34,590 nucleotides of DNA from Candidatus Nanohaloarchaea archaeon. GTDB taxonomy: Archaea > Nanohalarchaeota > Nanosalinia > Nanosalinales > Nanosalinaceae. The stretch's first letter is position 1; each line of letters opens with the position of its first letter. The DNA is taken from the NCBI GenBank assembly GCA_014297435.1, contig JACOQA010000006.1:1-34590 (forward strand), read 5' to 3'. Shown in pieces: positions 15,792-24,878 of the stretch. A model generated the notes under the pieces. That model was not told the origin of the DNA and made no database searches. It was given only the letters and a program-made list of their open reading frames with translations. A program made the translations under genes and the position numbers.

Positions 15792-18707
15792 ATGACTGAA
15801 ACAAAACAGAAGACTTCGTTCAAGCTACCAGTAAAAAGAGTAACAGGCGACACTGTCGAGGAGAGACTCACAGAAAACGCCTATCAGAGAATTCTTCCAT
15901 CCAGATACCTCCTGAAAAACGAGAAGGGAGAGAATATCGAGGAACCGGAAGAACTTTTCGAGAGAGTAGCGAAGAACGTTGCGCAGCCCGATAAAGAATA
16001 CGATGACGTGGATTTCGAGGAGAGCTGGCAGGAGTTCTTCGACCTGATGAGTAATCTGGCGTTCATGCCTAACAGTCCTACACTGATGAACGCAGGAGCA
16101 GACCTCCAGCAGCTTTCCGCATGCTTCGTAGTCCACCCGGAAGACGACATGGACTCAATCTTCTCGAAAGTTCACGACGCAGCCAAGATCTTCCAGTCAG
16201 GAGGAGGCATGGGTTACCCGTTCCACCTCATGAGACCAAAAGGAGACATCGTCTCAAGTACTGGAGGAGTCAGCTCCGGTCCTATGAGCTTCCAGCAGGT
16301 GTTCGACACCATGTGCGGAACGATCAAGCAGGGCGGAAAACGTAGAGGAGCCCAGATGGGAATCATGAAAGTCGACCACCCTGACATCCTCAGATTTGTA
16401 ACAGCTAAGAGAAAGGAAGGAAACCTTTCGAACTTCAACATCTCCGTAGGAATCACAGAGGAGTTCATGGAAGCTGTCAAGAACGACGAGGAGTACACAC
16501 TAGTCAATCCAAGAACTGAAGAGCCTTACAGGGTAAAGGAGATGACAGCCGAGTTCTACAACTCGGACGAAGAATGGTACCCTGAAGCAGCAGGTTCAGA
16601 CCAAGGTAAAGACGACAACTTCTGGAGAGACTTCGCCTCCACTTTCGGAGAAGAAGTACAGCAGTACGATATTGACCTAGAAGTCGGTGACAAGATGACA
16701 CTTCCCGCAAGATTTATCTGGGAAACCTTGATTGACGGCGCATGGAGAAACGGAGAGCCAGGACTCTTCATGTACGACGAAGCCAACGACATGCACTCCT
16801 TCGATACAGACAAGCATCCTGAGCACACAATCGAGGCCACAAACCCTTGTGGAGAACAACCTCTTGAAAACTATGAGGCATGCAACCTCGGACACATCAA
16901 CCTTTCCGTACTTGTGGACGACAAAGGAGAGGGAGAAGCTCTTACATTTGCGGAGTGGAAGCAGAGAAACGGCGACAAGTACGATCTCTCGACACAGGAA
17001 GGACTTAACCAGGCTATGCAGGACTACATCCCTGAAGCCATGGACATGGAACGTTTCGAGTACACCGCAAAAACGGGAATGAGGTTCCTCGATAACGTTG
17101 TAACCATGTCAGACTTCCCATTAGAAGAGATCGAGGACACAGTTACGGACTTGAGAAAGGTTGGACTTGGTTTGATGGGCTTCGCACAGATGCTTGTCCA
17201 GCTAGGAGTCCGTTACGGTTCTGACGAGTCTGTTGCCGCAGCCAAGGAAATCCAGAGATTGATCACACGTTACTCGATCGAAGAATCCAACAGACTTGCG
17301 GATGTAAGAGGAGAGTTCCCTGAATGGGAGAAATCCAAGTGGGCGAATCCAACAGAACATGAGGAATGGTTCAGAGATTACACAGGAGGACTCGATCCTG
17401 AAGACTTCGAGGACGGACTTAAGATGAGAAACCACAACACAACCACGATCGCACCTACCGGAACAACTTCCATGATCGGGAACACTTCCGGAGGATGTGA
17501 GCCGATCTACAGCTTGGCTTACTTCAAGAACGTTGCGAAGGACATCCAGGGAGAGGACATGCTCGTAGAGTTCGACGACTACTTCATCCGTGCCTTGGAA
17601 GCCAACAATGTAGATGTAGAAAAGGTCAAAGAAGCTGCGCAGGAGAAGATGGAGAACAACGAATGGGAAGGCGTAGAAAGTATTCCTGACGAAGTTCTTC
17701 CTGCACACGTTAAAGAGATCTTTGCGACCGCTGACCAGGTCACACCTGAGGAACACATCGATATCCAGGCAGCGTTCCAGGAACACAACCACTCAGGAAT
17801 CTCGAAGACCTGCAACTTCCCTAACGAAGCCTCGAAGGACGATGTAAGAGAGGCTTACATGCGTGCTTATGACAAAGGTGTCAAAGGCATGACAGTCTAC
17901 AGGGACGGAACAAGAGACACACAGGTCATGCAGACCAACAAAGAAAACACGTTGACCGATATGGACAAGGTCGACATGCTCTCAGAGATCGTCGAAGAGT
18001 TCGGAGGAGCCAAAGAACTTCTCGAATCCAACGAGTTCGAAGAAGTAGTCAGTCAGACAGGTCTCCAGATCCAGGACGAAGACACTGAAGATCTTTCACA
18101 GGAAGTTACGCAGGAAGGTGTAGAAGCTGAATCAAGCGAGGAAGGCGGCCACACCTCGATGGGATCAAACGAGAAGGTCAAGGAAAGGCCTAAGATCGCG
18201 ACAGGTACCACTCAAGAAATTGAGACTGCTTACGGCGACCTGTTTGTGACTATCAACAACTCGAAGACCAACGGACCGATCGAAGTATTCGCAAGGGTTG
18301 GCAAAGGCGGAGGCTACACACAGTCCTTCACCGAAGCACTTGGAAGAACAATCAGCCTTTCACTTAGATCCGGTGCCGACGCGGAAGAAGTCATCAAGCA
18401 GCTGGACGATATCCGTTCGCCGCAGATTTCCTGGGACCAGGGAGAGCAGATTCACTCCGTGCCTGACGCTATTGCGGAAGCGATGAAACGTCACGTCCAA
18501 GGACATGGAGGGTCGCAGCAGACAGTTGACTCGTTCGATGAAGAAACAGAGTCGAAGACCCAGACCAAGACCGAGCAAGAAGAGAAAGCTGACGCCGCAA
18601 AAATTGTCCAGGACGGCGGAAACCCTGAATGCCCGGAATGCGGAGGCATGCTTGTCCTGCAGGAAGGCTGCAACAAGTGCCCTGATTGTGGGTACTCGAA
18701 ATGTTGA
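15792..18707 (+). CDS. nrdJ: Adenosylcobalamin-dependent (class II) ribonucleotide reductase
   Basis: 971 residues. The active site is visible: C111 (SACFVV), N351/C353/E355 in NPCGEQPL, and C364 eleven residues later, the spacing of class II NrdJ. Further motifs: [19 protein letters not shown], and [13 protein letters not shown] near 700. No N-terminal ATP-cone is seen. The C-terminal part holds a TSCPD-type domain (about 800-900), an acidic linker and a zinc-ribbon tail with CPEC and CPDC pairs and a final Cys, used to re-reduce the active site. It makes deoxynucleotides using B12. An AAAAGGTG site precedes the ATG. Confidence 0.96.
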   Translation: MTETKQKTSFKLPVKRVTGDTVEERLTENAYQRILPSRYLLKNEKGENIEEPEELFERVAKNVAQPDKEYDDVDFEESWQEFFDLMSNLAFMPNSPTLMNAGADLQQLSACFVVHPEDDMDSIFSKVHDAAKIFQSGGGMGYPFHLMRPKGDIVSSTGGVSSGPMSFQQVFDTMCGTIKQGGKRRGAQMGIMKVDHPDILRFVTAKRKEGNLSNFNISVGITEEFMEAVKNDEEYTLVNPRTEEPYRVKEMTAEFYNSDEEWYPEAAGSDQGKDDNFWRDFASTFGEEVQQYDIDLEVGDKMTLPARFIWETLIDGAWRNGEPGLFMYDEANDMHSFDTDKHPEHTIEATNPCGEQPLENYEACNLGHINLSVLVDDKGEGEALTFAEWKQRNGDKYDLSTQEGLNQAMQDYIPEAMDMERFEYTAKTGMRFLDNVVTMSDFPLEEIEDTVTDLRKVGLGLMGFAQMLVQLGVRYGSDESVAAAKEIQRLITRYSIEESNRLADVRGEFPEWEKSKWANPTEHEEWFRDYTGGLDPEDFEDGLKMRNHNTTTIAPTGTTSMIGNTSGGCEPIYSLAYFKNVAKDIQGEDMLVEFDDYFIRALEANNVDVEKVKEAAQEKMENNEWEGVESIPDEVLPAHVKEIFATADQVTPEEHIDIQAAFQEHNHSGISKTCNFPNEASKDDVREAYMRAYDKGVKGMTVYRDGTRDTQVMQTNKENTLTDMDKVDMLSEIVEEFGGAKELLESNEFEEVVSQTGLQIQDEDTEDLSQEVTQEGVEAESSEEGGHTSMGSNEKVKERPKIATGTTQEIETAYGDLFVTINNSKTNGPIEVFARVGKGGGYTQSFTEALGRTISLSLRSGADAEEVIKQLDDIRSPQISWDQGEQIHSVPDAIAEAMKRHVQGHGGSQQTVDSFDEETESKTQTKTEQEEKADAAKIVQDGGNPECPECGGMLVLQEGCNKCPDCGYSKC

Positions 18708-18711
18708 ATAA

Positions 18712-18741
18712 GGGGTCAACACCCCATTTCTATTATTTTTT
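18712..18741 (+). terminator. Hairpin plus T-tract after nrdJ
   Basis: GGGGT and ACCCC form a five-base stem around CAAC immediately after the nrdJ stop, followed by a T-rich run to 18741. The T-tract is the main archaeal termination signal; the stem may help. Confidence 0.6.
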
Positions 18742-18743
18742 AA

Positions 18744-19370
18744 TTAAGAAACAAGAGAACTGAAGAGATTAACAATTTCGTCATTTCTTAACAAAGATTC
18801 TAAACCTTCATCTACATTAGAGTATTGTTCATTAATACCTGAAACACTCTCTAAACTACCTTTCCATAGTACCGTAGTAAAGAACCCTTTCCTATGGCCT
18901 TTCCTATCTAAAAGATAGTTTTCATTAATAATTAAATGTTGGTTCTCGTTGACTACATCACCAATTTTTATCTCCACCTTTGAACCCTTATGCCTTTGTT
19001 CTATGCGATTCTTGATTGAGTTGTTAAATTCCATTAAACTAGTTTTGTGATCAGAAACGGATTCTTCTAGATTAACGTCTGTATCAGCCATCAAAATTAT
19101 CTTTTCAACTCTATTCATTAGGGTCGGCACAAAATGCGGTACTACTTTTTTCAAGTTAGATTTTCCCCCTTCTGCTTTCACTAGCACTTCAACATCAGGA
19201 TTTCCAACAAGATCCCTTATTTTGTCAGATTGTTGATTTTTAAGCCTACTGTGTTTTAAACATTGGCCATCGAAAGTCTGAGGAGTTGAAATTGTATTGA
19301 CTTTCTCACATAGTTTCTCAAAGAACTTCAATTCATTTTTGCCTTCACAAAATATCATGATTCCCATCAT
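18744..19370 (-). CDS. Small TOPRIM-like protein partnered with the ATPase
   Basis: 208 residues. FCEGKNELKFF near the N terminus (E9-G10) and IILMADTDVN (D96, D98) are the Glu and DxD motifs of a TOPRIM domain in the DUF4276/DUF3226-like arrangement, the usual nickase partner of OLD-type ATPases. Metal-dependent nucleic-acid cleavage is expected. The start overlaps the stop of the ATPase gene by four bases, so the products are likely made together. The gene is visibly AT-rich relative to nrdJ, as is its partner. It converges on nrdJ. Confidence 0.75.
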   Translation of the reverse strand: MMGIMIFCEGKNELKFFEKLCEKVNTISTPQTFDGQCLKHSRLKNQQSDKIRDLVGNPDVEVLVKAEGGKSNLKKVVPHFVPTLMNRVEKIILMADTDVNLEESVSDHKTSLMEFNNSIKNRIEQRHKGSKVEIKIGDVVNENQHLIINENYLLDRKGHRKGFFTTVLWKGSLESVSGINEQYSNVDEGLESLLRNDEIVNLFSSLVS

Positions 19371-20623
19371 AAACCCCTTAGGTCAATCTGGAGATCTTTC
19401 AGATGCTCAGTAGCCCCAACATAATCAAATTCTTCAACAAATCCTCCTGTCTTAAACTGGAATAATCTTAATTCTTCTTTCAGAAATTCTTTCTCTTCTT
19501 CGTTAAAGTGATCAGCAAAGAATTCATTAATAAAGTCATTATCATGGGTCGTGATAAATAATTGAATATCTTCCTCCTTGGATATTTTAACTAAGAAAGA
19601 GACCAATTCCCTGATATAACCAGGATGCATGTGATTTTCGGGCTCCTCGACCAGTACAACTTTATTTTCTTTTTCGTCTATAAGCCGCCAAAGAAATCCC
19701 ACTATCGATTTGAAACCATCTCCCATGAATTCAAAGGGTATCTGATATTTTTGACCATCCTCTTTGAAGACTAAGCTATCCAAATCAAAGGTTTTCAAAT
19801 TGTCCAAAATCCCATTCTCTTTAATATAGTCTCCAATATCATCAATTTTAACTGCGTTATCCTCTTCGTCCTTTTCTAAGCCTACTCTGTCAAATTTTGC
19901 AGATCTTATAAATTTGAGATTCTCTCGGGTTGCGGGTTTTGATAGAAAACCGCTGCGATTGTGAGGATGTCGAAACACGAAATCTCTGATAAGATGGTTC
20001 TTCACGATCTCCTCATATTCATCTAATCTCTCGTTATCAAGGATATCTTTTCTTATTTCTTCTCTATCTCTAAATAAAGGTTGTAAAGCTCCAATATTAT
20101 AGAAAATATGCGACCTATCATTTACCTTGACTACCAAAAAATTATCCTGTATCTTAGATTCTTGGATTTCTGTTATCCTCTCTTGAATAACATCTTCAAA
20201 TGCTTCTTCTATAGAATCAAGAACGTCTTTTACTTTAAACTCATAATCAGCATCCAAATTATCTCTTAAGTCATTTAATCTAACTTCAAGTTGATTTCTA
20301 TGAAATAGAGATTTTTTAGAAGCCATCATTAAGTTATCTTTGGCTTCTTTCTTATCAATATATTTTAAAATAATCTCTTCAGTTTCATCATCAATTTGTC
20401 CAGTTAAAGTAGCTTTATTATAGTCTCTATTAATTAGAGAATCAATATTCCTACTGTAACCCGATATTCTTGTAGGGCGGTATAGAAGTTCCAAAGATTG
20501 CAGGAAAGAGGTTTTTCCAGTGTTGTTGCGGCCAGTAATAAGGTTAAAACGGCCGGGTTCTAACTCCAAGTCCTCTACTCCCTTATAACCTATGACGCTC
20601 ACCTTATTGATTTTATCTGACAT
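19367..20623 (-). CDS. OLD/AAA_15-type ABC-like ATPase
   Basis: 418 residues. N terminus 'INKVSVIGYKGVEDLELEPG' is the usual start of RecF/OLD-like ATPases. Walker A is GRNNTGKTS (31-39); the signature-like region is FMGDGFKSIVGFLWRL; Walker B is VVLVEEPENHMHP (about 322-334, E326/E327); the switch His is in ITTHDNDF. A helical insertion (about 75-240) separates the halves. Partnered ATPase plus TOPRIM pairs occur in several anti-phage systems (for example PARIS, AbiL and Gabija-related). Promoter contains a 25-base palindrome. AT-rich, suggesting acquisition by transfer. Confidence 0.88.
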   Translation of the reverse strand: MSDKINKVSVIGYKGVEDLELEPGRFNLITGRNNTGKTSFLQSLELLYRPTRISGYSRNIDSLINRDYNKATLTGQIDDETEEIILKYIDKKEAKDNLMMASKKSLFHRNQLEVRLNDLRDNLDADYEFKVKDVLDSIEEAFEDVIQERITEIQESKIQDNFLVVKVNDRSHIFYNIGALQPLFRDREEIRKDILDNERLDEYEEIVKNHLIRDFVFRHPHNRSGFLSKPATRENLKFIRSAKFDRVGLEKDEEDNAVKIDDIGDYIKENGILDNLKTFDLDSLVFKEDGQKYQIPFEFMGDGFKSIVGFLWRLIDEKENKVVLVEEPENHMHPGYIRELVSFLVKISKEEDIQLFITTHDNDFINEFFADHFNEEEKEFLKEELRLFQFKTGGFVEEFDYVGATEHLKDLQIDLRGL

Positions 20624-20648
20624 ATATTGGTACTAGTTATTTCCAAAC

Positions 20649-20673
20649 AATTAAAAGATAGTGCGTTTTAATT
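20649..20673 (-). promoter_or_regulatory. Palindrome at the promoter of the ATPase-TOPRIM operon
   Basis: Perfect eight-base arms AATTAAAA and TTTTAATT are separated by nine bases. The proximal arm doubles as the TATA element, 26-33 bases before the ATPase ATG at 20623. It may be an operator; being AT-rich it could also arise by chance. Confidence 0.45.
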
Positions 20674-20739
20674 AACTACTCGAACATAAGTAATTTAATA
20701 TCCGCTCCTAATTTAACTCTTAGTTATACTTCTCTACAC

Positions 20740-21447
20740 ATGGGGGATTGGGGAGAAGAATTCAACGCACTTCTAAACGGCGAAGAACCAGAAATCAGAA
20801 CTCCAGGAGATATATCCAAAGTTCTTGACCGCGAAAACAGTTACTGGCATCCTACACAGGTAAGAAACGTGGAAAGACAGGAAACAATCGACAGAGAGTA
20901 CGCTTCAAGTATGAACAAAGCAATAGCGACCGCTTATGAACAGCATTTTGCGGACGATTATCAGTCAGAGAAAGCTGACCGGGGGCACATGGATGTAAGA
21001 CTTACTTTTACTCCGAAAGCCCAAAACTGGTCTGTACAGGTAAAATCATGTAACTACTTCCGGAAAGCCCAAGACAGTGTCAGAACAGGATCTTTCACTT
21101 TCAGAAAGGATGACTATCAAAAGATGGAGGAGAAATCATTTATCCAGTTTTACGTTGGTCAGACATTTTTCGACGATGAAAGGGATTTTGAGGGCGAAGT
21201 GATCCAAGTAGTAAACGATGAAGGACGTGAAGCGTATGTTGAGAAAGTGGGTCAGATGTTGGTTCCTAAGCATGTTTTCGACCAGCACTTTGAACCGGAT
21301 TGGAACCGTAGCGGAACCTGGAATCTGAAGTGGACAGAGGTGTTCGGAGAGGTTCCTGCAGAGAGTCCTATCTTTGGTTTTACATTTGAAAATTACTCGG
21401 AAATTAACAACGAAGACCTGTACAAGCTCTCCGATTTCAAAGCTTGA
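20740..21447 (+). CDS. Putative PD-(D/E)XK-like nuclease (QxK variant), unknown family
   Basis: 235 residues, no named family. Residues 60-102 look like the core of a PD-(D/E)XK fold: helix with E67 (IATAYEQHF), strand ending MDVRLTF (D85), then WSVQVKS with Q100 and K102, the QxK variant seen in Mrr-type enzymes. The following sequence is beta-rich with many aromatic residues. A TTTAAC element is at about -26 of the ATG, divergent from the ATPase operon. It may act with the neighbouring genes. Motif evidence only; catalysis unproven. Confidence 0.55.
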   Translation: MGDWGEEFNALLNGEEPEIRTPGDISKVLDRENSYWHPTQVRNVERQETIDREYASSMNKAIATAYEQHFADDYQSEKADRGHMDVRLTFTPKAQNWSVQVKSCNYFRKAQDSVRTGSFTFRKDDYQKMEEKSFIQFYVGQTFFDDERDFEGEVIQVVNDEGREAYVEKVGQMLVPKHVFDQHFEPDWNRSGTWNLKWTEVFGEVPAESPIFGFTFENYSEINNEDLYKLSDFKA

Positions 21448-21510
21448 TAATTCCTTCTTTATGGTACAGAGCCCTTTAAAAGGGAAAGGATTATCTAACG
21501 TGGCGACCGC

Positions 21511-21518
21511 TTAATAAG
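21511..21518 (+). promoter_or_regulatory. TATA box of the 362-residue gene
   Basis: TTAATAAG is centred about 27 bases before the ATG at 21542, which suggests a leaderless transcript and supports that start. Confidence 0.5.
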
Positions 21519-21541
21519 CTTTTACCCATAAGTTACAACAC

Positions 21542-22630
21542 ATGTCTGGGCTTGAAGTCGTAGAGCAAATGCTGGGAGAGGAAAAAGCGGAGAACCTAAA
21601 GGAAGCAAGAAAGCATCATGCCGACATAACTGAGGAGGAGAGAAAAAGAATTAGAAACACAAACAGGGCTCTAGAATATACAACTGAAACAATTGAAGAC
21701 CCTGAAAGAGATTTTGAGATATCGACCGCGATGATTCTATGGGGTGGTAATACGCCTGAAGAGCTTTCATCGCTCTTCTCGAGGGAGAGAGTCGTTGATG
21801 CGATGGTAAATGACATGCAAGAAGTACGTGAAGGAAACTACAATAAAGTTGATTGGAAAGGATCAGAGCTTCTAGAAAGCTTCAGGCATCATGTCACAAC
21901 CAACAATCATCCTGCTAACAAGATGATAGATATTGAAGATGAGAACGATTACGATTCCAATCTTTCATCCTTGAGGGAAGATATAAAGAGTTGGTTCAAA
22001 GAAACAAGAGAGAACTTCCATAAGATGCATAATGAGAATGGACTCCTGCGAGATTTCGACCCTAAAAATATCGGAGACAGACCAGAGATGAGAGAGACGG
22101 CGAAAGAAGCCTACGATTCTAGAGAACCAGAGGTCCCTGAAGTCTCTAAACCAGTTGCAACTGAAATACTAAAATTCCTTGTAGAAGATCGCATCTACCT
22201 TTCACCTCCTGAAGAGAATTCTAAGGCTGTTAGAGAAGATGAAAAAAGAGAAAAAACGTTTGAAACCAAACACTCAAGAATAGACTGGGATGGATTCAAA
22301 GAGAAGTATAGCTCAGTTCCCGGAGACGAAATGAGAGAACTATATGAGATTGCAGCCAAGTACCAGGACGAGGACGGAATTATCGACTCCGATCTACTTG
22401 GAAAAATAACAGCAGACATCAACGGAATGGACGTAAAATATGATGCCGATGAGAAAGATCTAGCCGAGAACTTCGGAGAACTGAAGAGAGCTGTCTCCCA
22501 GGTAGAAGATCTTGACTATGGTTTGCCTGTAGGCGGAAAGGAAAGAGAGCTTGAGGCATTAGCAAGAACCATTCAGAACGTTCAGGAATTTTACGAGAAA
22601 GAAACCTACAAAATCAAGCGAGAAGCCTAG
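21542..22630 (+). CDS. Unknown helical acidic protein between two nuclease-like genes
   Basis: 362 residues, almost entirely charged and predicted helical, with no Walker, zinc or membrane motifs visible. Segments such as LKEARKHHADITEEERKRIR (19-38) and the C-terminal 310-360 could form coiled coils. There are conserved-looking aromatic spots ('ILWGGNTPEELSSLFSRE', 'WKGSELLESFRHHV'). No family recognised. It has its own TATA box and lies between the genes at 20740 and 22692, on the same strand. Confidence 0.6.
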   Translation: MSGLEVVEQMLGEEKAENLKEARKHHADITEEERKRIRNTNRALEYTTETIEDPERDFEISTAMILWGGNTPEELSSLFSRERVVDAMVNDMQEVREGNYNKVDWKGSELLESFRHHVTTNNHPANKMIDIEDENDYDSNLSSLREDIKSWFKETRENFHKMHNENGLLRDFDPKNIGDRPEMRETAKEAYDSREPEVPEVSKPVATEILKFLVEDRIYLSPPEENSKAVREDEKREKTFETKHSRIDWDGFKEKYSSVPGDEMRELYEIAAKYQDEDGIIDSDLLGKITADINGMDVKYDADEKDLAENFGELKRAVSQVEDLDYGLPVGGKERELEALARTIQNVQEFYEKETYKIKREA

Positions 22631-22691
22631 CTATTTTTCTCCACAAACTTTAGTATTTTTATCACAATTATAGCTCAGGGGGAAACTATTT

Positions 22692-23474
22692 TTGTTAGTA
22701 AACAGGAATTCTGAAGATTCTGAAAATCTGATATACGCCGCTCTCAAAGCTCTAGGCGGAGAACCTAGAAGCTATCATCCACGTTTCTACGTAAATGAGT
22801 GGGCAGAAGCAGCACACGATCCTCTGATAGAACATCCTGAAGACGTTAAAGAGGACTGGTACAGACCTAACCTCGAACCCTTTACACATGATATCAATGA
22901 AGCACATGAAAACTACCTCGCTGAGAATTTGCATATGGAGAGAATGAATGGACAGGGAGCTTACAGATCAGATGAATTGGAAGGGGAAGAACTTAACCAA
23001 GCTAAGGAAGTCGATCTAGTTGTAACCGAGGGACCTTTCAAAGATACTTTGGTTCAGGCTAAATGCGCTGCATTAAGAGTCACGAGAGGTGACAGACCGG
23101 CTGGAGGTCACAAGAGTACTCCTGGAGGAATCTACATGAGAGACAACCTTCCTGATCTGAGAGATGACTGGGATCAAGATGCATTACTTTATGTGTCAAT
23201 ACATTATCCTAGAACCGATTTTGAAGATGATTTACCTGTTCCGACTGTTCCCGTTGTTGAAAAAGAGGACGAAAGGCTGGACGACAGCAAGCTTGAAACA
23301 GCGTATGTCGGAGACTTTATCATGCCGGTCAAAAGGGTTCTTGAAGAAGTTGAGTTCTATCCAAGCGGTTACCGTAACTGGGAGTGGCCGGACGCTTTAG
23401 GAGAAATACCTGAACCAGATTGCCTAGTTGATAGATGGCTTAAAGATTCCTTTATTTCTGAGAATCTTCCTTGA
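22692..23474 (+). CDS. Putative Mrr-like PD-(D/E)XK nuclease, unknown family
   Basis: 260 residues starting at TTG; an in-frame stop at 22671 and a strong AGGGGG site at 22677-22682 leave TTG as the only reasonable start. E106-V-D108 followed exactly 13 residues later by Q122-A-K124 gives D-x13-QAK, the arrangement of Mrr-type restriction endonucleases. The strand before QAK (KDTLV) and following helix fit the fold. The N-terminal 80 residues and the Trp/Pro-rich C terminus are unlike known Mrr proteins. No methyltransferase is adjacent. Confidence 0.58.
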   Translation: MLVNRNSEDSENLIYAALKALGGEPRSYHPRFYVNEWAEAAHDPLIEHPEDVKEDWYRPNLEPFTHDINEAHENYLAENLHMERMNGQGAYRSDELEGEELNQAKEVDLVVTEGPFKDTLVQAKCAALRVTRGDRPAGGHKSTPGGIYMRDNLPDLRDDWDQDALLYVSIHYPRTDFEDDLPVPTVPVVEKEDERLDDSKLETAYVGDFIMPVKRVLEEVEFYPSGYRNWEWPDALGEIPEPDCLVDRWLKDSFISENLP

Positions 23475-23670
23475 TGCCAGAAAAAGGGGACTTTTGCTTA
23501 AGTGGTCCTGAGACATAGAATTGATTCTTTCCAAAACATTGTAGTTTTTAGATCCATTGAGTTCTCTCTGCTCTCCGATTTAACGTTGTACAATGCATCT
23601 CTATCAAAACAGTATTGGTTAAAAGCCTTCAGCTCTACAGATAACAGGTCGAGAGGTTAAACCTGGAACT

Positions 23671-24213
23671 ATGGTAATGATTAAAGGAAATCATACGGTA
23701 GAGGATCTGATCAGAGCTTCAAGAATCGATGAAGTTGATGCGCCTAAAGGTTACTCTTGGAGAGCTCTTGATCGTATAGAGGAAGAAAGTGAAGGATTGG
23801 ATAGTATCTCTGAACTGAACGATCAGCACCCCGAAAGGATGAAGGACGGTTCGGAAATAGTCTTAAGCATGGAGGAATACCTTGAAGAACTTCCGGACTA
23901 TGCGAGTTGGCAGCCTGAAAACATCGATTCTTACAGAGCGGAGAGAACTGTTAACTATGATTTAATCTTGTCAGTAGGTCCTGATCACGAGAGTTTTAGG
24001 AAGGTTCTGAAAGATGAAGGGTACAGACCTTTTTGCGATTCGCAGTGGGAAAGATTAACCTTGAATCTTTTGAGCATAGCAGATTCAGAGGCAGCGGATA
24101 GAAAGGCGTGGGAAAACGCCAGCCAAGAACTTTCAGGTCATAAGTGGGAAATCAAAGGTGTTGTCGATAGATGGGTTTACGAAGATATAATTGATGATCC
24201 GTCGGATTACTGA
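23671..24213 (+). CDS. Hypothetical acidic protein, last gene of the cluster
   Basis: 180 residues, no recognised family; soluble, Trp-rich towards the end. An AGAGGT ribosome site lies before the ATG at 23671 (a second ATG two codons later is possible). It follows the Mrr-like gene by 196 bases, a stretch where I see no gene, RNA or strong repeat. Same direction as the previous three genes, so it may belong to the same accessory module, but the gap suggests its own promoter. Confidence 0.58.
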   Translation: MVMIKGNHTVEDLIRASRIDEVDAPKGYSWRALDRIEEESEGLDSISELNDQHPERMKDGSEIVLSMEEYLEELPDYASWQPENIDSYRAERTVNYDLILSVGPDHESFRKVLKDEGYRPFCDSQWERLTLNLLSIADSEAADRKAWENASQELSGHKWEIKGVVDRWVYEDIIDDPSDY

Positions 24214-24407
24214 GGTTCTTTCTCTTTTTCGACCCGCTTATCTTTTCTAAGCCATATTCTACGGAACCCTATTGAAAAACCAATTGAAATCAGTTAGATG
24301 AAGGCTCCTGTAGATAGAAAGACCTTCGGTATAAGCTGAATCTGGTAATAAATCTGTTGGAGAGTGCTGATCGTCAGAGTAGTTGAAGAAGAAAATTAAA
24401 AGAGTTT

Positions 24408-24536
24408 TTAGGCGCTTATGCCCGATGCCCCGAGACAGCTCCGGTGTATATAGCCATCAGCAGTTGTAACGAAGCTGTGACTTGATTTGACACGTTTACC
24501 GCAGAAAATGCAGTTGCCGTAGCTGTTCGAGGACAT
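24408..24536 (-). CDS. 42-residue zinc-finger microprotein
   Basis: A short ORF starting MSSNSYGNCIFCGKRVKSSH. It contains C9-x2-C12 with the zinc-knuckle turn CIFCGK, then H31-x2-C34 (YIHRSCL), a complete C2HC set for one zinc ion in a treble-clef or LIM-like order. A GAGGTG ribosome site is placed about ten bases before the ATG, and a stop lies just upstream in frame, so the start is well defined. Small one-zinc proteins of unknown role are common in haloarchaea. It accounts for part of an otherwise gene-free stretch; 24214-24407 and 24537-24711 hold nothing I can identify. Confidence 0.65.
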   Translation of the reverse strand: MSSNSYGNCIFCGKRVKSSHSFVTTADGYIHRSCLGASGISA

Positions 24537-24711
24537 AACTTGGACACCTCATATACCAAAAGAGATTGACAGTTGAAAAATGTTTGACAGATCGAAAGGT
24601 TTCAATCGAACATTATGTATAGGCACTAACGTTAAGTGAAGAGATAGGTGAAAGAATTGAAAACGGTTAACATAATTTAAAGCTGAGGTTAGACAGTTTT
24701 TACAGTAAGTA

Positions 24712-24840
24712 GGGGTCGTAGCTCAACTTGGGAGAGCGTCCGCCTCCAGAAATAGTTCTGGAGGGATGAGGCATTCAGCCAATGATTAACCCTTTTTCGG
24801 AGATAGCGGAAGGTTGCGGGTTCAAATCCCTCCGACCCCA
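24712..24840 (+). tRNA. tRNA-Trp (anticodon CCA) with a 55-base intron
   Basis: Acceptor GGGGTCG pairs with CGACCCC (discriminator A at 24840). The D arm is GCTC/GAGC. The anticodon stem TCCGC (24739-24743) pairs with GCGGA (24806-24810). The loop begins CTCCAG, giving CCA at 24746-24748. The intron runs from about 24750 to 24804, after canonical position 37, where archaeal introns usually sit. The exon segment CTCCAGAA pairs perfectly with TTCTGGAG inside the intron, as expected of a pre-tRNA fold around the splice site. The T stem GCGGG/CCCTC has one C-U mismatch. Confidence 0.92.
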
Positions 24841-24878
24841 AATATTCTAAGAAAAAAATTAACGGAAGTAGATATTTT

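Noticed and set aside
17202-17792. 196-residue minus-strand ORF inside nrdJ
   Set aside because: It is antisense to a fully conserved region of nrdJ and its translation has no domain; a shadow frame.
21472-21484. Inverted repeat CCCTTT-A-AAAGGG before the gene at 21542
   Set aside because: Short arms and 58-70 bases upstream of the start, away from the TATA box; could be chance.
24299-24340. Mini-ORF MKAPVDRKTFGIS on the plus strand
   Set aside because: 13 codons only, no ribosome site, and nothing recognisable follows.
24750-24804. Box C/D guide RNA within the tRNA-Trp intron
   Set aside because: GATGAGG and AATGATT resemble C boxes, but no CTGA D box is correctly placed.
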